Of a stretch of 64,000 bases of DNA, positions 49,830-57,792 are shown one piece after another. This DNA comes from Dehalococcoidia bacterium (GTDB lineage: Bacteria; Chloroflexota; Dehalococcoidia; Tepidiformales; Tepidiformaceae). The translations under genes were made by a program, and so were the position numbers. The notes beneath the pieces are model-generated. The model saw only the letters and a list, made by a program, of their open reading frames with translations, was not told the origin of the DNA and ran no database searches. Each line of letters starts with the position of its first letter. The stretch's first letter is position 1. Location: positions 1-64,000 of the forward strand of contig PQAO01000035.1 of NCBI GenBank assembly GCA_003104995.1, written 5' to 3'.

Positions 49830-50978
49830 ATGGACCCGAACGGCTACAGCGAGGCGCAACTCCAGATCCAGCGCACGGTCCGCGATTTTGCTCGCAAAGA
49901 GATCGCGCCCGGCGCCGAGGAGCGGGACCGCACCGCGCAATTCGGCTACGCCCTCTACCGCCGTATGGGCGACCTGGGCATCCCGGGCATGCTTTATCCC
50001 ACGGAGCTTGGCGGCAGCGACGCCGACACTCTCTCGTTCTGCCTCGCAATCGAAGAAGTCAGCCGGGTCGATGCCTCGCTCGGGTTCACCCTCTGGATCG
50101 GCGTACAGGGTGCCGGGACGCTGTTACGGTCCGCCGCCGATGGCCGGGAGGGATGGATCGACCAGTACGTCCGGCCCATCATCCGTGGCGAGATGGTCGG
50201 CGCCGGCGCCATCACGGAACCCGACGCCGGCTCCGACACCGCCGCCATCCGCACCCGCGCCGTCGCCCACGGCGACGAGTGGGTTATCGATGGCGCCAAG
50301 ATCTACATCAGCAACGCCGGCATGGAGAACTGCGGCTTCGTCACCCCCCTCTGCCGCACCGAGGATGGCTTCGCCCTGTTCCTCGTGCCGGCGGGCACGC
50401 CCGGCTACCACATCAGTCCGCCCCTCCGGAAGATGGGCCTCCGTTCCGCCGACACCCGCGAGCTCTCCTTCGATGGATGCCGGGTCCCCGCGGCACATCT
50501 GCTCGGCGGTCGTGGCTCCGGCCGGGCTTCGGTGGTCGGCAGCGGGTTCGCGCTCACGCGCGTCTACACCGCTTCGAACGGCGTCGGCATCGCTGCCGAA
50601 TGCCTCGATGTTGCCCTCGCCCACGCGCGCTCGCGCATTGCCTTCAAGCGCCCCATAGCGCAGTTCCAGTACGTCCAGGGCATGCTCGTCGATACCGCGG
50701 TCGAACTCGAGGCAGGCCGCATGCTGCGCGACAGGGCCGCCCGTGTGCACACGGAACGCCTGCCGTTCACAAAGGAGGCTTCCATGGCAAAGCTCTACTG
50801 CACCGAGACCGCCAAGCGTGCCGCCGACCACGCCGTCCAGGTCTTCGGCGCGATGGGGGTCATGGATGAGACGCCGGTCTCCCGCTACTACCGCGACGCT
50901 CGCGCCCTCACCATCGCCGAGGGCACCAGCGAGATCCAGAAGCACATCATCGCCCGTGAAATGGGCTGCCTGGCCTGA
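49830..50978 (+). CDS. Acyl-CoA dehydrogenase
   Basis: A 382-residue flavoprotein. LGIPGMLYPTELGGSDADTL, AGAITEPDAGSDTAAIRTRA, GAKIYISNAGMENCG and VFGAMGVMDETPVSRYYRDA are family markers. The catalytic Glu is present in TIAEGTSEIQKH, unlike the enzyme at 25502. The ATG follows GGAGG by about 7 nt. It would feed electrons to the ETF encoded at 5494. The substrate is not predictable. Confidence 0.93.
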   Translation: MDPNGYSEAQLQIQRTVRDFARKEIAPGAEERDRTAQFGYALYRRMGDLGIPGMLYPTELGGSDADTLSFCLAIEEVSRVDASLGFTLWIGVQGAGTLLRSAADGREGWIDQYVRPIIRGEMVGAGAITEPDAGSDTAAIRTRAVAHGDEWVIDGAKIYISNAGMENCGFVTPLCRTEDGFALFLVPAGTPGYHISPPLRKMGLRSADTRELSFDGCRVPAAHLLGGRGSGRASVVGSGFALTRVYTASNGVGIAAECLDVALAHARSRIAFKRPIAQFQYVQGMLVDTAVELEAGRMLRDRAARVHTERLPFTKEASMAKLYCTETAKRAADHAVQVFGAMGVMDETPVSRYYRDARALTIAEGTSEIQKHIIAREMGCLA

Positions 50979-51126
50979 CCCGTTCCCCCCGAAATGGGCT
51001 GCTTTCATCCAGTTTCTTTACAAAAGCGTGTATGCGGGCGTACAAATCTTCTATCCGGAGCAGAGCCGGAAAGGCGCGGGCCACAATCACAAAAGGTGGC
51101 CGGCCGAGGAGAACCGTTTCGTGAGC

Positions 51127-51702
51127 ATGGCTCCCGCATATCCGTTCACGTTGGATGTCGACCCCGCCGCGCCCCAGAGCCGGCTGACCGTCTTCTTCCG
51201 CATCATCATGGTCATCCCCCATGCCATCATCGTCGCCCTGCTCGGCGTCGTTGCCACCCTCATCACCCTTGCTGCCTGGTTCATCATCCTGTTCACGGGC
51301 TCCTACCCGGCCGGCATGTCGTCGTTCGTCGTCAACGTCTTCCACTGGAGCGCCCGCATGAACGGGTACATGTATCTGCTGACCGGAGCCTATCCGCCGT
51401 TCTCGATGGGACCGGACACCTCGTATCCGGTCCGCTTCGCGGGAGAGGCCCAGGCCGAGGGCCGGAACCGGATGACCGTCTTCTTCCGCGTCTTCATGAT
51501 CATCCCGCACTACATCGTCCTCTACTTCCTCCAGATCGCCGCCCAGGTTGTCCTCCTTATCGCCTGGTTCGCAGCGCTCTTCACCGGGTCGGTCCCGGCC
51601 GGCATGCACAACTTCGTCGCCGGCTTCCTGCGCTGGCAGACGCGCTACTACGCCTACGCCGCGCTCCTGACCGACGAGTATCCGCCGTTCAGCCTCAACT
51701 GA
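51127..51702 (+). CDS. DUF4389 membrane protein (two repeats)
   Basis: A 191-residue membrane protein built from two DUF4389 units: SRLTVFFRIIMVIPHAIIVA then FIILFTGSYPAGM, and NRMTVFFRVFMIIPHYIVLY then FAALFTGSVPAGM. Each unit has one long hydrophobic region and a short amphipathic tail with Y(L/A)LLTxxYPPFS. Unit 1 runs about 15-95 and unit 2 about 110-190. The function is unknown. GTG 51121 is an alternative start. The next gene encodes a larger protein of the same family. Confidence 0.85.
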   Translation: MAPAYPFTLDVDPAAPQSRLTVFFRIIMVIPHAIIVALLGVVATLITLAAWFIILFTGSYPAGMSSFVVNVFHWSARMNGYMYLLTGAYPPFSMGPDTSYPVRFAGEAQAEGRNRMTVFFRVFMIIPHYIVLYFLQIAAQVVLLIAWFAALFTGSVPAGMHNFVAGFLRWQTRYYAYAALLTDEYPPFSLN

Positions 51703-51784
51703 CGGGCGCTCTCCCCCTGTATCCTTGGCATGGACCGGCGCCGGTGGCCGGTTCACGCCGTATTGGGCGCGCAGAGGGAGCGAG

Positions 51785-53047
51785 ATGACCACACCACCCG
51801 GGACAGACGAGAGACCGGAGCCCGGGCACCAACCCGCGGCCCCGCCGGCCCTGCTCCCTCCACCCCCGCCCGCGGTGGCAACGCCTCCGCTCCCGCCGCC
51901 ACCCAACGCCCCCGGCCGCTACCCCATGGCGTTCGACGTGCTCTACCCCGATCGCCTGAGCCGCCTGAGCACCTTCTTCCGCGGCTTCCTTCTCGTCCCC
52001 ATCGCCCTCGTCCTCGGGCTGCTCCAGTACTTCATCACCATCGCCCTCATGTTCGGCTGGATGACGGTCTTCTGGCGCAAGAAGTACCCGATGTGGCTCT
52101 TCCACGCGCTTAGCGGCAGCTTCGACTACACCGCCCGTGCCTGGGCGTATGGTGCCCTGCTCACCGACCAGTTCCCGAGCTTCTCCCGCGAACAGAGCAT
52201 GGTCTCGCTCGATTTCGACGACCCGCCCTCCGGCTACCTCAGCCGCTGGCGGGTGCTCTTCTGGAAGGGCATCCTCCTCTTTCCCCACATGGTGGTGCTC
52301 CAATTCCTCGCGATGGCGGTTTTCGTCGTGACCGTACTCGCCTGGTTCGGCATCCTCTTCACCGGCAACTACCCCCGGGGCATGTTCCAGTTCTCGGTTG
52401 GTGTGCAGCGCTGGTACCACCGCGTCACGGCCTACTTCGCCTCGTTCAACGACCGCTACCCGCCCTATGCGCTCGCCGCCGACGCCGGCCCCGCCAGCAA
52501 TGCCGCCACCGTCGCTTCCGGCGTCGGCGGATGGCTCGTCGCCGGCGGCTATGCCGTGCTCATCGGTGTGGTCGCTTCCCTCGGCGGTGGCGTGAAGACC
52601 GACCGCGTCGACTACGAGCGCCTGGTTCAGGGTCGCGCCGGCCCGAGCCTCACCTTCGAGCCTGCCCTCGCCGACGGCCCCGTCATCCTCAGCCTCGAGC
52701 GCGCCTATGACCCCGGCGACGACCTCGTCCTGGTCCTCACACCCGCCCGCGGCGAGCGCATCGTGGTGTTCGAGTGGGAGGTCTGGAACCGCTCGGGGGC
52801 TGGCGCCGATATCGTCTCCACCGCCGTCAGTCTTCGCTTCGAGTTCGATGGTGACGATGGCCTGGAGACCCGGCGCGATTACCCCGAGATCCTCACCGTG
52901 GGCAACCGGACCGTACCGGCCCGCATCGAGGACCGTGCTCGTGTCACCGTCCAGGCCGTTTTCGTGCTGCCCGAAGACGCTGAGCCGCTCGAGTTGCGCT
53001 TCTCGGGCGGGTTCGCCGGAGGCGGCGTCCGCTACCTGTTCGAGTGA
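51785..53047 (+). CDS. DUF4389 protein with extracytoplasmic C-terminal domain
   Basis: A 420-residue membrane protein. A Pro-rich N-terminal 45 residues (PPALLPPPPPAVATPPLPPP) precede two DUF4389 units (about 60-145 and 150-235: LSTFFRGFLLVPIALVLGLL and RVLFWKGILLFPHMVVLQFL). A single helix (WLVAGGYAVLIGVVASLGGG) follows, then a beta-rich domain (about 285-420) that resembles a DUF4352-like Ig-fold with LTPARGERIVVFEWEVWN. The ATG follows AGGGAGCGAG. It is coupled by position to the upstream family member. Confidence 0.8.
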   Translation: MTTPPGTDERPEPGHQPAAPPALLPPPPPAVATPPLPPPPNAPGRYPMAFDVLYPDRLSRLSTFFRGFLLVPIALVLGLLQYFITIALMFGWMTVFWRKKYPMWLFHALSGSFDYTARAWAYGALLTDQFPSFSREQSMVSLDFDDPPSGYLSRWRVLFWKGILLFPHMVVLQFLAMAVFVVTVLAWFGILFTGNYPRGMFQFSVGVQRWYHRVTAYFASFNDRYPPYALAADAGPASNAATVASGVGGWLVAGGYAVLIGVVASLGGGVKTDRVDYERLVQGRAGPSLTFEPALADGPVILSLERAYDPGDDLVLVLTPARGERIVVFEWEVWNRSGAGADIVSTAVSLRFEFDGDDGLETRRDYPEILTVGNRTVPARIEDRARVTVQAVFVLPEDAEPLELRFSGGFAGGGVRYLFE

Positions 53048-53102
53048 TCCGCCAGCCCCGCTGATGCTCACGCCTTAGCCTCGCCCGCGCTACGCTATCG
53101 CT

Positions 53103-55325
53103 ATGCCAGTCGACCAGGCCGCCCTCGATGCCGTTGCCCTCCACCGTGATGAATATGAACTCCTCGTCCAGCAACTCGGCCGCGAGCCCAACGAGGTCGA
53201 ACTGGGCATGTTCGGCTCCCTCTGGAGCGAACACTGCGGCTACAAGAACAGCAAGCCGCTGCTCAAGCTGTTCCCCTCCAGCGGCGACCAGATCCTGACC
53301 AAGGTCGGCGCGGAAAACGCCGGCGCCATCGACATTGGCGGCGGCCTCTGTGTGGTCATGAAGGTCGAGTCCCACAACCACCCCTCCGCCATCGAGCCCT
53401 ACCAGGGCGCCGCGACAGGCGTCGGCGGCATCGTGCGCGATATCTTCGCCATGGGCGCCTACCCTATCGCCATCCTCGATTCGCTCCGCTTCGGCCCGCT
53501 GGATGACCCCCAGAACCGCTACCTCTTCGAGGGCGTGGTTGGCGGCATCGGCGGTTACGGCAACTGCCTGGGCGTCCCCACCATCGGCGGCGAGGTCGTC
53601 TTCAGTCCCGCCTACAACGGCAACCCGCTCGTGAACGCTATGTGCGTCGGCATCGCCGAAACCGCGAAGCTCCTGAGCGCGAAGGCCCACGGCGAAGGCA
53701 ACGTCTTTCTCCTCGTCGGTTCCGATACCGGCCGCGATGGTATCCACGGCGCCAGCGGTCTTGCCAGCCGCACCGACCCCGAGGCCCGCTTCGAAGAGAT
53801 GCGCCCCGCCGTCCAGGTCGGCAACCCCTTCATGGAAAAGCTCTTGATGGAGGCCTGCTACGAGCTCGCCTCCGAACACGGCGACTGGATTGTCGGCCTC
53901 CAGGACCTCGGCGCGGCCGGCCTCACCAGCGCCGTTGTCGAGTGCTGCGCAAAGGGCGGCTCCGGCGCCATCCTCGACCTCGAGAATGTCCCCCGCCGCG
54001 AGCAGGGCATGACGCCCTACGAGGTCATGCTCAGCGAGAGCCAGGAACGCATGCTCGTCATCGCGAAGAAGGAGCACGTCGCCGAAGTGACCGCTCTCTT
54101 CCAGCACTGGGAACTCCACTGCGAGCCCATCGGCGTCGTCACTGATGGCGATGAAGTGGTCATCCGCGAGCACGGCGTGGAGGTCGCCCACGTCCCGGTC
54201 GGCATCGCCACCGAGCCGCCCCAGTACCGCCGCCAGGGTACCCGCCCGGCCGAGCTCATGGCCCTCAACGCCTTCGACCCCGGCCGCCTCCCCGACGTCA
54301 CCGCTGGCGAGGCCACCGGCGTGCTCCTGAAGCTGCTCTCCCGGCCGAACATCGCTTCCAAGCGCGGCGTGTTCCGCCAGTACGACCACCAGGTGCTCAA
54401 CAACACCGTCGTCCCCCCGGGCGGCGATGCGGCCGTGCTCCGCGTCCCCGGCACCAATAAGGGCATCGCCGTGTCGACCGACTGCAGCGGGCGGCTCTGC
54501 TACCTCGACCCCTACGCCGGCGGCGCCATCGCCGTCGCCGAAGCCGCTCGTAACGTGGTCTGCACGGGCGCGACCCCGGTCGCCGTCACCGACTGCCTGA
54601 ACTTTGGCAACCCGGAAAAGCTCGATGTCTACTACACGCTCGAGCACGCCGTCCGCGGTATCGCCGAGGCCTGCCTCCAGTTCGATACCCCCGTTGTCAG
54701 CGGCAACGTCAGTCTCTACAACGAAACGGCCGGCCGGCCGATCTACCCCACGCCCGTCATAGGGCTCCTCGGCATCATCGAAGACGTGTCGAAATCCCTT
54801 CGCGCGGGGTTCGATGGGGCAGGCTGCCAGGTCTACCTCCTCGGCGCCGGCCTCGAGCAACCGGCAGCCACACTCGGCGGCAGCGAGTACCTGGAAGCCC
54901 TCCACGGCGTCGTCGCGGGCATCCCCACCGTCGACCTCGCCGCCGAGAAGCGCCTCCAGCAGCTCGTCCTCCGCGCCCACGCCGAGGGCCTGCTCGTCAA
55001 CGCCCACGACTGCTCCGATGGAGGCCTCGCGGTCACGCTCGCGGAAAGTGCCCTCCTCGGCGAACAGGGCTTCGAAGGCGATGCCGGTCTCGCCGGCCGG
55101 CTCGACGCCGCGCTCTTCGGCGAGGCCCAGGGCCGCATCGTGGTGAGCATCCCCGATGACTCGTTCCGCCAGGGCGGCGGCGCCGCGCGCCTCCACGACC
55201 TCGGCAACGAGCTTGGCGTGCCGGTCACCCGCCTCGGCCGGACCGTGCCGGGCGACACGTTCTCGTTCGGTCCCCTCCGAACCAGCGTGACTGCCCTCCG
55301 CGACGCCTACGAAATCCTGCTGTAG
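53103..55325 (+). CDS. purL: Phosphoribosylformylglycinamidine synthase subunit PurL
   Basis: A 740-residue small-type PurL (without fused glutaminase), the synthetase of the PurSQL complex. NEVELGMFGSLWSEHCGYKN, KVESHNHPSAIEPYQGAATG and VGGIVRDIFAMGA are in the first half; SFAxNTVVPPGGDAAVLRV-type sequence (LNNTVVPPGGDAAVLRV) and HDCSDGGLAVTLAESALLGE are in the second. TACGCT (53091-53096) ends 6 nt before the ATG and no Shine-Dalgarno is present, suggesting leaderless transcription. The Pur proteins here are dispersed. Confidence 0.96.
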   Translation: MPVDQAALDAVALHRDEYELLVQQLGREPNEVELGMFGSLWSEHCGYKNSKPLLKLFPSSGDQILTKVGAENAGAIDIGGGLCVVMKVESHNHPSAIEPYQGAATGVGGIVRDIFAMGAYPIAILDSLRFGPLDDPQNRYLFEGVVGGIGGYGNCLGVPTIGGEVVFSPAYNGNPLVNAMCVGIAETAKLLSAKAHGEGNVFLLVGSDTGRDGIHGASGLASRTDPEARFEEMRPAVQVGNPFMEKLLMEACYELASEHGDWIVGLQDLGAAGLTSAVVECCAKGGSGAILDLENVPRREQGMTPYEVMLSESQERMLVIAKKEHVAEVTALFQHWELHCEPIGVVTDGDEVVIREHGVEVAHVPVGIATEPPQYRRQGTRPAELMALNAFDPGRLPDVTAGEATGVLLKLLSRPNIASKRGVFRQYDHQVLNNTVVPPGGDAAVLRVPGTNKGIAVSTDCSGRLCYLDPYAGGAIAVAEAARNVVCTGATPVAVTDCLNFGNPEKLDVYYTLEHAVRGIAEACLQFDTPVVSGNVSLYNETAGRPIYPTPVIGLLGIIEDVSKSLRAGFDGAGCQVYLLGAGLEQPAATLGGSEYLEALHGVVAGIPTVDLAAEKRLQQLVLRAHAEGLLVNAHDCSDGGLAVTLAESALLGEQGFEGDAGLAGRLDAALFGEAQGRIVVSIPDDSFRQGGGAARLHDLGNELGVPVTRLGRTVPGDTFSFGPLRTSVTALRDAYEILL

Positions 55326-55368
55326 TCCATGGCCCCCGCCAGGGAGCCCCCGCCGGGGCCCCATCGGC

Positions 55369-55397
55369 AGGACGCGCACTGTCGAGTGGCGCGTCCT
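55369..55397 (+). terminator. Hairpin after purL
   Basis: A 9-base perfect stem (AGGACGCGC / GCGCGTCCT) with an internal CAC/GTG pair lies 44 bases past the purL stop. No T-run follows. Confidence 0.5.
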
Positions 55398-55458
55398 GGA
55401 GGCGTGAATATTGCCGTGCCACTTGGCGTGCGGGGCGGCGACCGGTAGCGTAGGAGTT

Positions 55459-56616
55459 GTGTTTGGCAATTCCTTCCGAGTGGCCCGTATCGCCGGGATC
55501 GACATCGAGATTCATCCTTCGTGGCTGCTGATCCTCGCCTTCGTCGCTTATTCGCTCTCCGCCGGGTTTTTTCCCGACCAGTACGAGAACTGGAGCACCT
55601 TTGCCTATTGGGCCGTGGGCGTTAGCGCCGCGGTCCTGCTGTTCGTGACCGTGCTCATCCACGAAATGGCACACGCCCTGGTCGCCAAGCGCCGGGGCCT
55701 CGAAGTCCCCCGTATCACCCTCTTCATCTTCGGGGGTGTGTCGCATCTCGGCCGCCAGCCCGCCTCGGCCGGCGAAGAGTTCCAGATCGCCGCGGCCGGG
55801 CCCGCCACCAGCCTGCTGATCGCCATTGTGACCGGGCTCGCCGGCTGGGCCCTCCGTGATGTCAACGACAAGCTCGAAGCGACGCTCCTTTACCTTGCGT
55901 TCGTGAACACCGCCCTCGCCGTTTTCAACATCCTGCCCGGCTTCCCCCTCGATGGCGGCCGTGTCCTCCGCTCCATCGTCTGGAAGCGCACCGGGAGCTT
56001 CCGGCGAGCGACCCGCGTCGCATCCAATGTCGGCGAGCTCTTCGGCTACAGCCTCATCGCAATCGGGTTCTTCCTCTTGCTTGGCGGGCTGATCTTCAAT
56101 GGGCTCTGGCTGATGTTCATCGGCTGGTTCCTGCTCGGCGCCGCAAAGGGGGAGGCCTCCAACCTCCAGCTCGAGGGCGTCCTGAAGAAGCTCACCGCCC
56201 GCGATGTCATGCGTGAGGACTTCCCCAGCGTAACGCCTGGAACTCCGCTCCAGGTAGTCGTCGATGACTACATGGTCGGCCAGGGCGAGCGCGCCGTCAT
56301 GGTCGCCAACGCGGGAACCGTCCTCGGAATCCTGACCGTCACCGATGTCCGCCGCGTCCCGCGGGACGAGTGGCGCAACACGCCAGCCCAGTCCGCAATG
56401 ACTCCGCGCGAACGCGTCGTGACCGTGATCGCTACAACCCCGGCGGTCGAGGTACTGGTGCTCCTTGGCGAAAAGCGGCTGAACCAGGTGCCGATCCTCG
56501 ACGACGGGCGCATGGTCGGCCTCGTGACGCGTCGCGAGATCCTGGAACGCCTCCAGCTTGCCGAGACGCTCACGCCCGATGCAGGCGCTCCCGAGGAATC
56601 CCCCGCGACGACATAA
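55459..56616 (+). CDS. Site-2 protease (M50) with CBS domains
   Basis: A 385-residue intramembrane metalloprotease. HEMAH (about residue 70) carries the zinc His pair, and the third ligand is in NILPGFPLDGGRVLR. About five hydrophobic helices can be traced in residues 10-235. The C-terminal 140 residues are two CBS motifs (VMVANAGTVLGILTVTDVRR and VPILDDGRMVGLVTRREIL), which sense adenosyl compounds in other proteins. Such proteases cleave transmembrane regulators. GTG 55459 is only 2 nt from AGGAG, so the start is uncertain. Confidence 0.85.
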   Translation: MFGNSFRVARIAGIDIEIHPSWLLILAFVAYSLSAGFFPDQYENWSTFAYWAVGVSAAVLLFVTVLIHEMAHALVAKRRGLEVPRITLFIFGGVSHLGRQPASAGEEFQIAAAGPATSLLIAIVTGLAGWALRDVNDKLEATLLYLAFVNTALAVFNILPGFPLDGGRVLRSIVWKRTGSFRRATRVASNVGELFGYSLIAIGFFLLLGGLIFNGLWLMFIGWFLLGAAKGEASNLQLEGVLKKLTARDVMREDFPSVTPGTPLQVVVDDYMVGQGERAVMVANAGTVLGILTVTDVRRVPRDEWRNTPAQSAMTPRERVVTVIATTPAVEVLVLLGEKRLNQVPILDDGRMVGLVTRREILERLQLAETLTPDAGAPEESPATT

Positions 56617-56628
56617 CCTTCGCCCCGG

Positions 56629-57792
56629 CTACTTTGCCACCGGCCGCCGCGCCCACTCCTCCCAGGTCGCCCACGCCTGCTTGTTCGCCCCATCGCTCTG
56701 GCGCAGGCCGATGTCCTTGAACACCGAGGTCGCACCCGTGCTGGCAAAGGCCGGGTCGAGTGCTGCGAACCACACCACATGGCTGATGCCCAGGGAGTTC
56801 GCCTCGTCGAGCAGCCGCTTCAGGTATGCGTTCTGGTCGGCCTCCGTGCCGACGATGACTCGCCCCTCGACCGGCGCCGAAGGGTAGCCCGTCTCGGAGA
56901 TGATAATCTCCCCGTCCCAGTGCTCACGGAGCTGCGAGTAATAGTCCGCCCGCACCTCTGATGCCATGCGCACTTCCCCGAGGAACGGGTACGTGCTTAT
57001 CGCGAGCACGTCCATCTTGCCGCTGAACCGCTCGATGAGCCCCCAGCGGGGCGGATGCACGTCGCCAAACGCCCCCTCCAGGTCTTCGAGCTGGAATGTC
57101 GGGAAGACCTTCGTCTCAGGGCTATTTCCCTTCACGATGGCGTACGCCTCGTCGTAGAGCGTTTCGAAGGCGGCGAACTGCTCCGGCGCTCGCTCGTAGG
57201 TCATGTTGATCTCGACGCCGATCGCCAGGTACTCCGGCTGGTAGTTCTTCGCGACATACGCCGCGTAGGCCACGAACGCATTGCGGATATCCGGGTCGAG
57301 AAACCCCTGCTGCGCGTCCACACCCGGCGGGAGGTTCGCCAGCCTGCTGCGCTGCACCACCCCGTCGGTCGGGTCGATGGCGTAGATCAGTTCGAGGTCC
57401 GAGTACTGCTCCAGCAGCTCCGTCTCGATCCGCGTCGCGTCCGCGGTCTCTTTCGAGATCTGGCCCCCCGGCAGGAAGTCTCGCCAGGGTGGGTTCCGCT
57501 GGATCAGGATCGTCTCGGCGTACTGCGCCGCGGTGGCGAACGCCTGGATGTAGGCGTCGCTTGTCAGTTCCGGCGGCAGCGAACTGAGCCCCAGCCGGAC
57601 CGTGCGCGGCTCGCCCTCGGGTTCCGCCCGCACCACCGTCGGCCCGGGACCATCAGCTCCCGCCGGAGTCGGTGTGCCCTCCGCGCCGCCGTCATCGCCG
57701 CCACACGCGCCCCAGAACAAACCAAACGCGAACACCAGCGCTGTTACAATCGCGATGGCGGGGGTGTTCCGGGATCGGTGGCGTATGGCCAT
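56629..57792 (-). CDS. Glycosidase-like lipoprotein of unknown specificity
   Basis: A 387-residue lipoprotein. Signal and lipobox: IAIVTALVFAFGLFWGACGG. After a short linker comes a barrel-like domain with AIGVEINMTYERAPEQFAAF and EIIISETGYPSAPVEGR, which place two Glu residues as in family 5/53-type glycosidases. FLPGGQISKETADATRIETE and WFAALDPAFASTG fit the same layout. No substrate is inferred. Its ATG (57792) overlaps the divergent PBP ATG (57785) within the palindrome ATGGCCAT. It ends 12 bases after the site-2 protease in a convergent arrangement. Confidence 0.78.
   Translation of the reverse strand: MAIRHRSRNTPAIAIVTALVFAFGLFWGACGGDDGGAEGTPTPAGADGPGPTVVRAEPEGEPRTVRLGLSSLPPELTSDAYIQAFATAAQYAETILIQRNPPWRDFLPGGQISKETADATRIETELLEQYSDLELIYAIDPTDGVVQRSRLANLPPGVDAQQGFLDPDIRNAFVAYAAYVAKNYQPEYLAIGVEINMTYERAPEQFAAFETLYDEAYAIVKGNSPETKVFPTFQLEDLEGAFGDVHPPRWGLIERFSGKMDVLAISTYPFLGEVRMASEVRADYYSQLREHWDGEIIISETGYPSAPVEGRVIVGTEADQNAYLKRLLDEANSLGISHVVWFAALDPAFASTGATSVFKDIGLRQSDGANKQAWATWEEWARRPVAK
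57745..57750 (+). promoter_or_regulatory. -10 element for the PBP gene inside the divergent lipoprotein gene
   Basis: TACAAT lies 34 bases before ATG 57785, within the 5' coding part of the divergent lipoprotein gene. This places the PBP promoter inside another gene. Confidence 0.35.

Noticed and set aside
52944-55505. Minus-strand open frame of 850 codons across purL
   Set aside because: The composition is Gly/Ala/Val repetitive and it opposes a certain purL; a GC-rich shadow.
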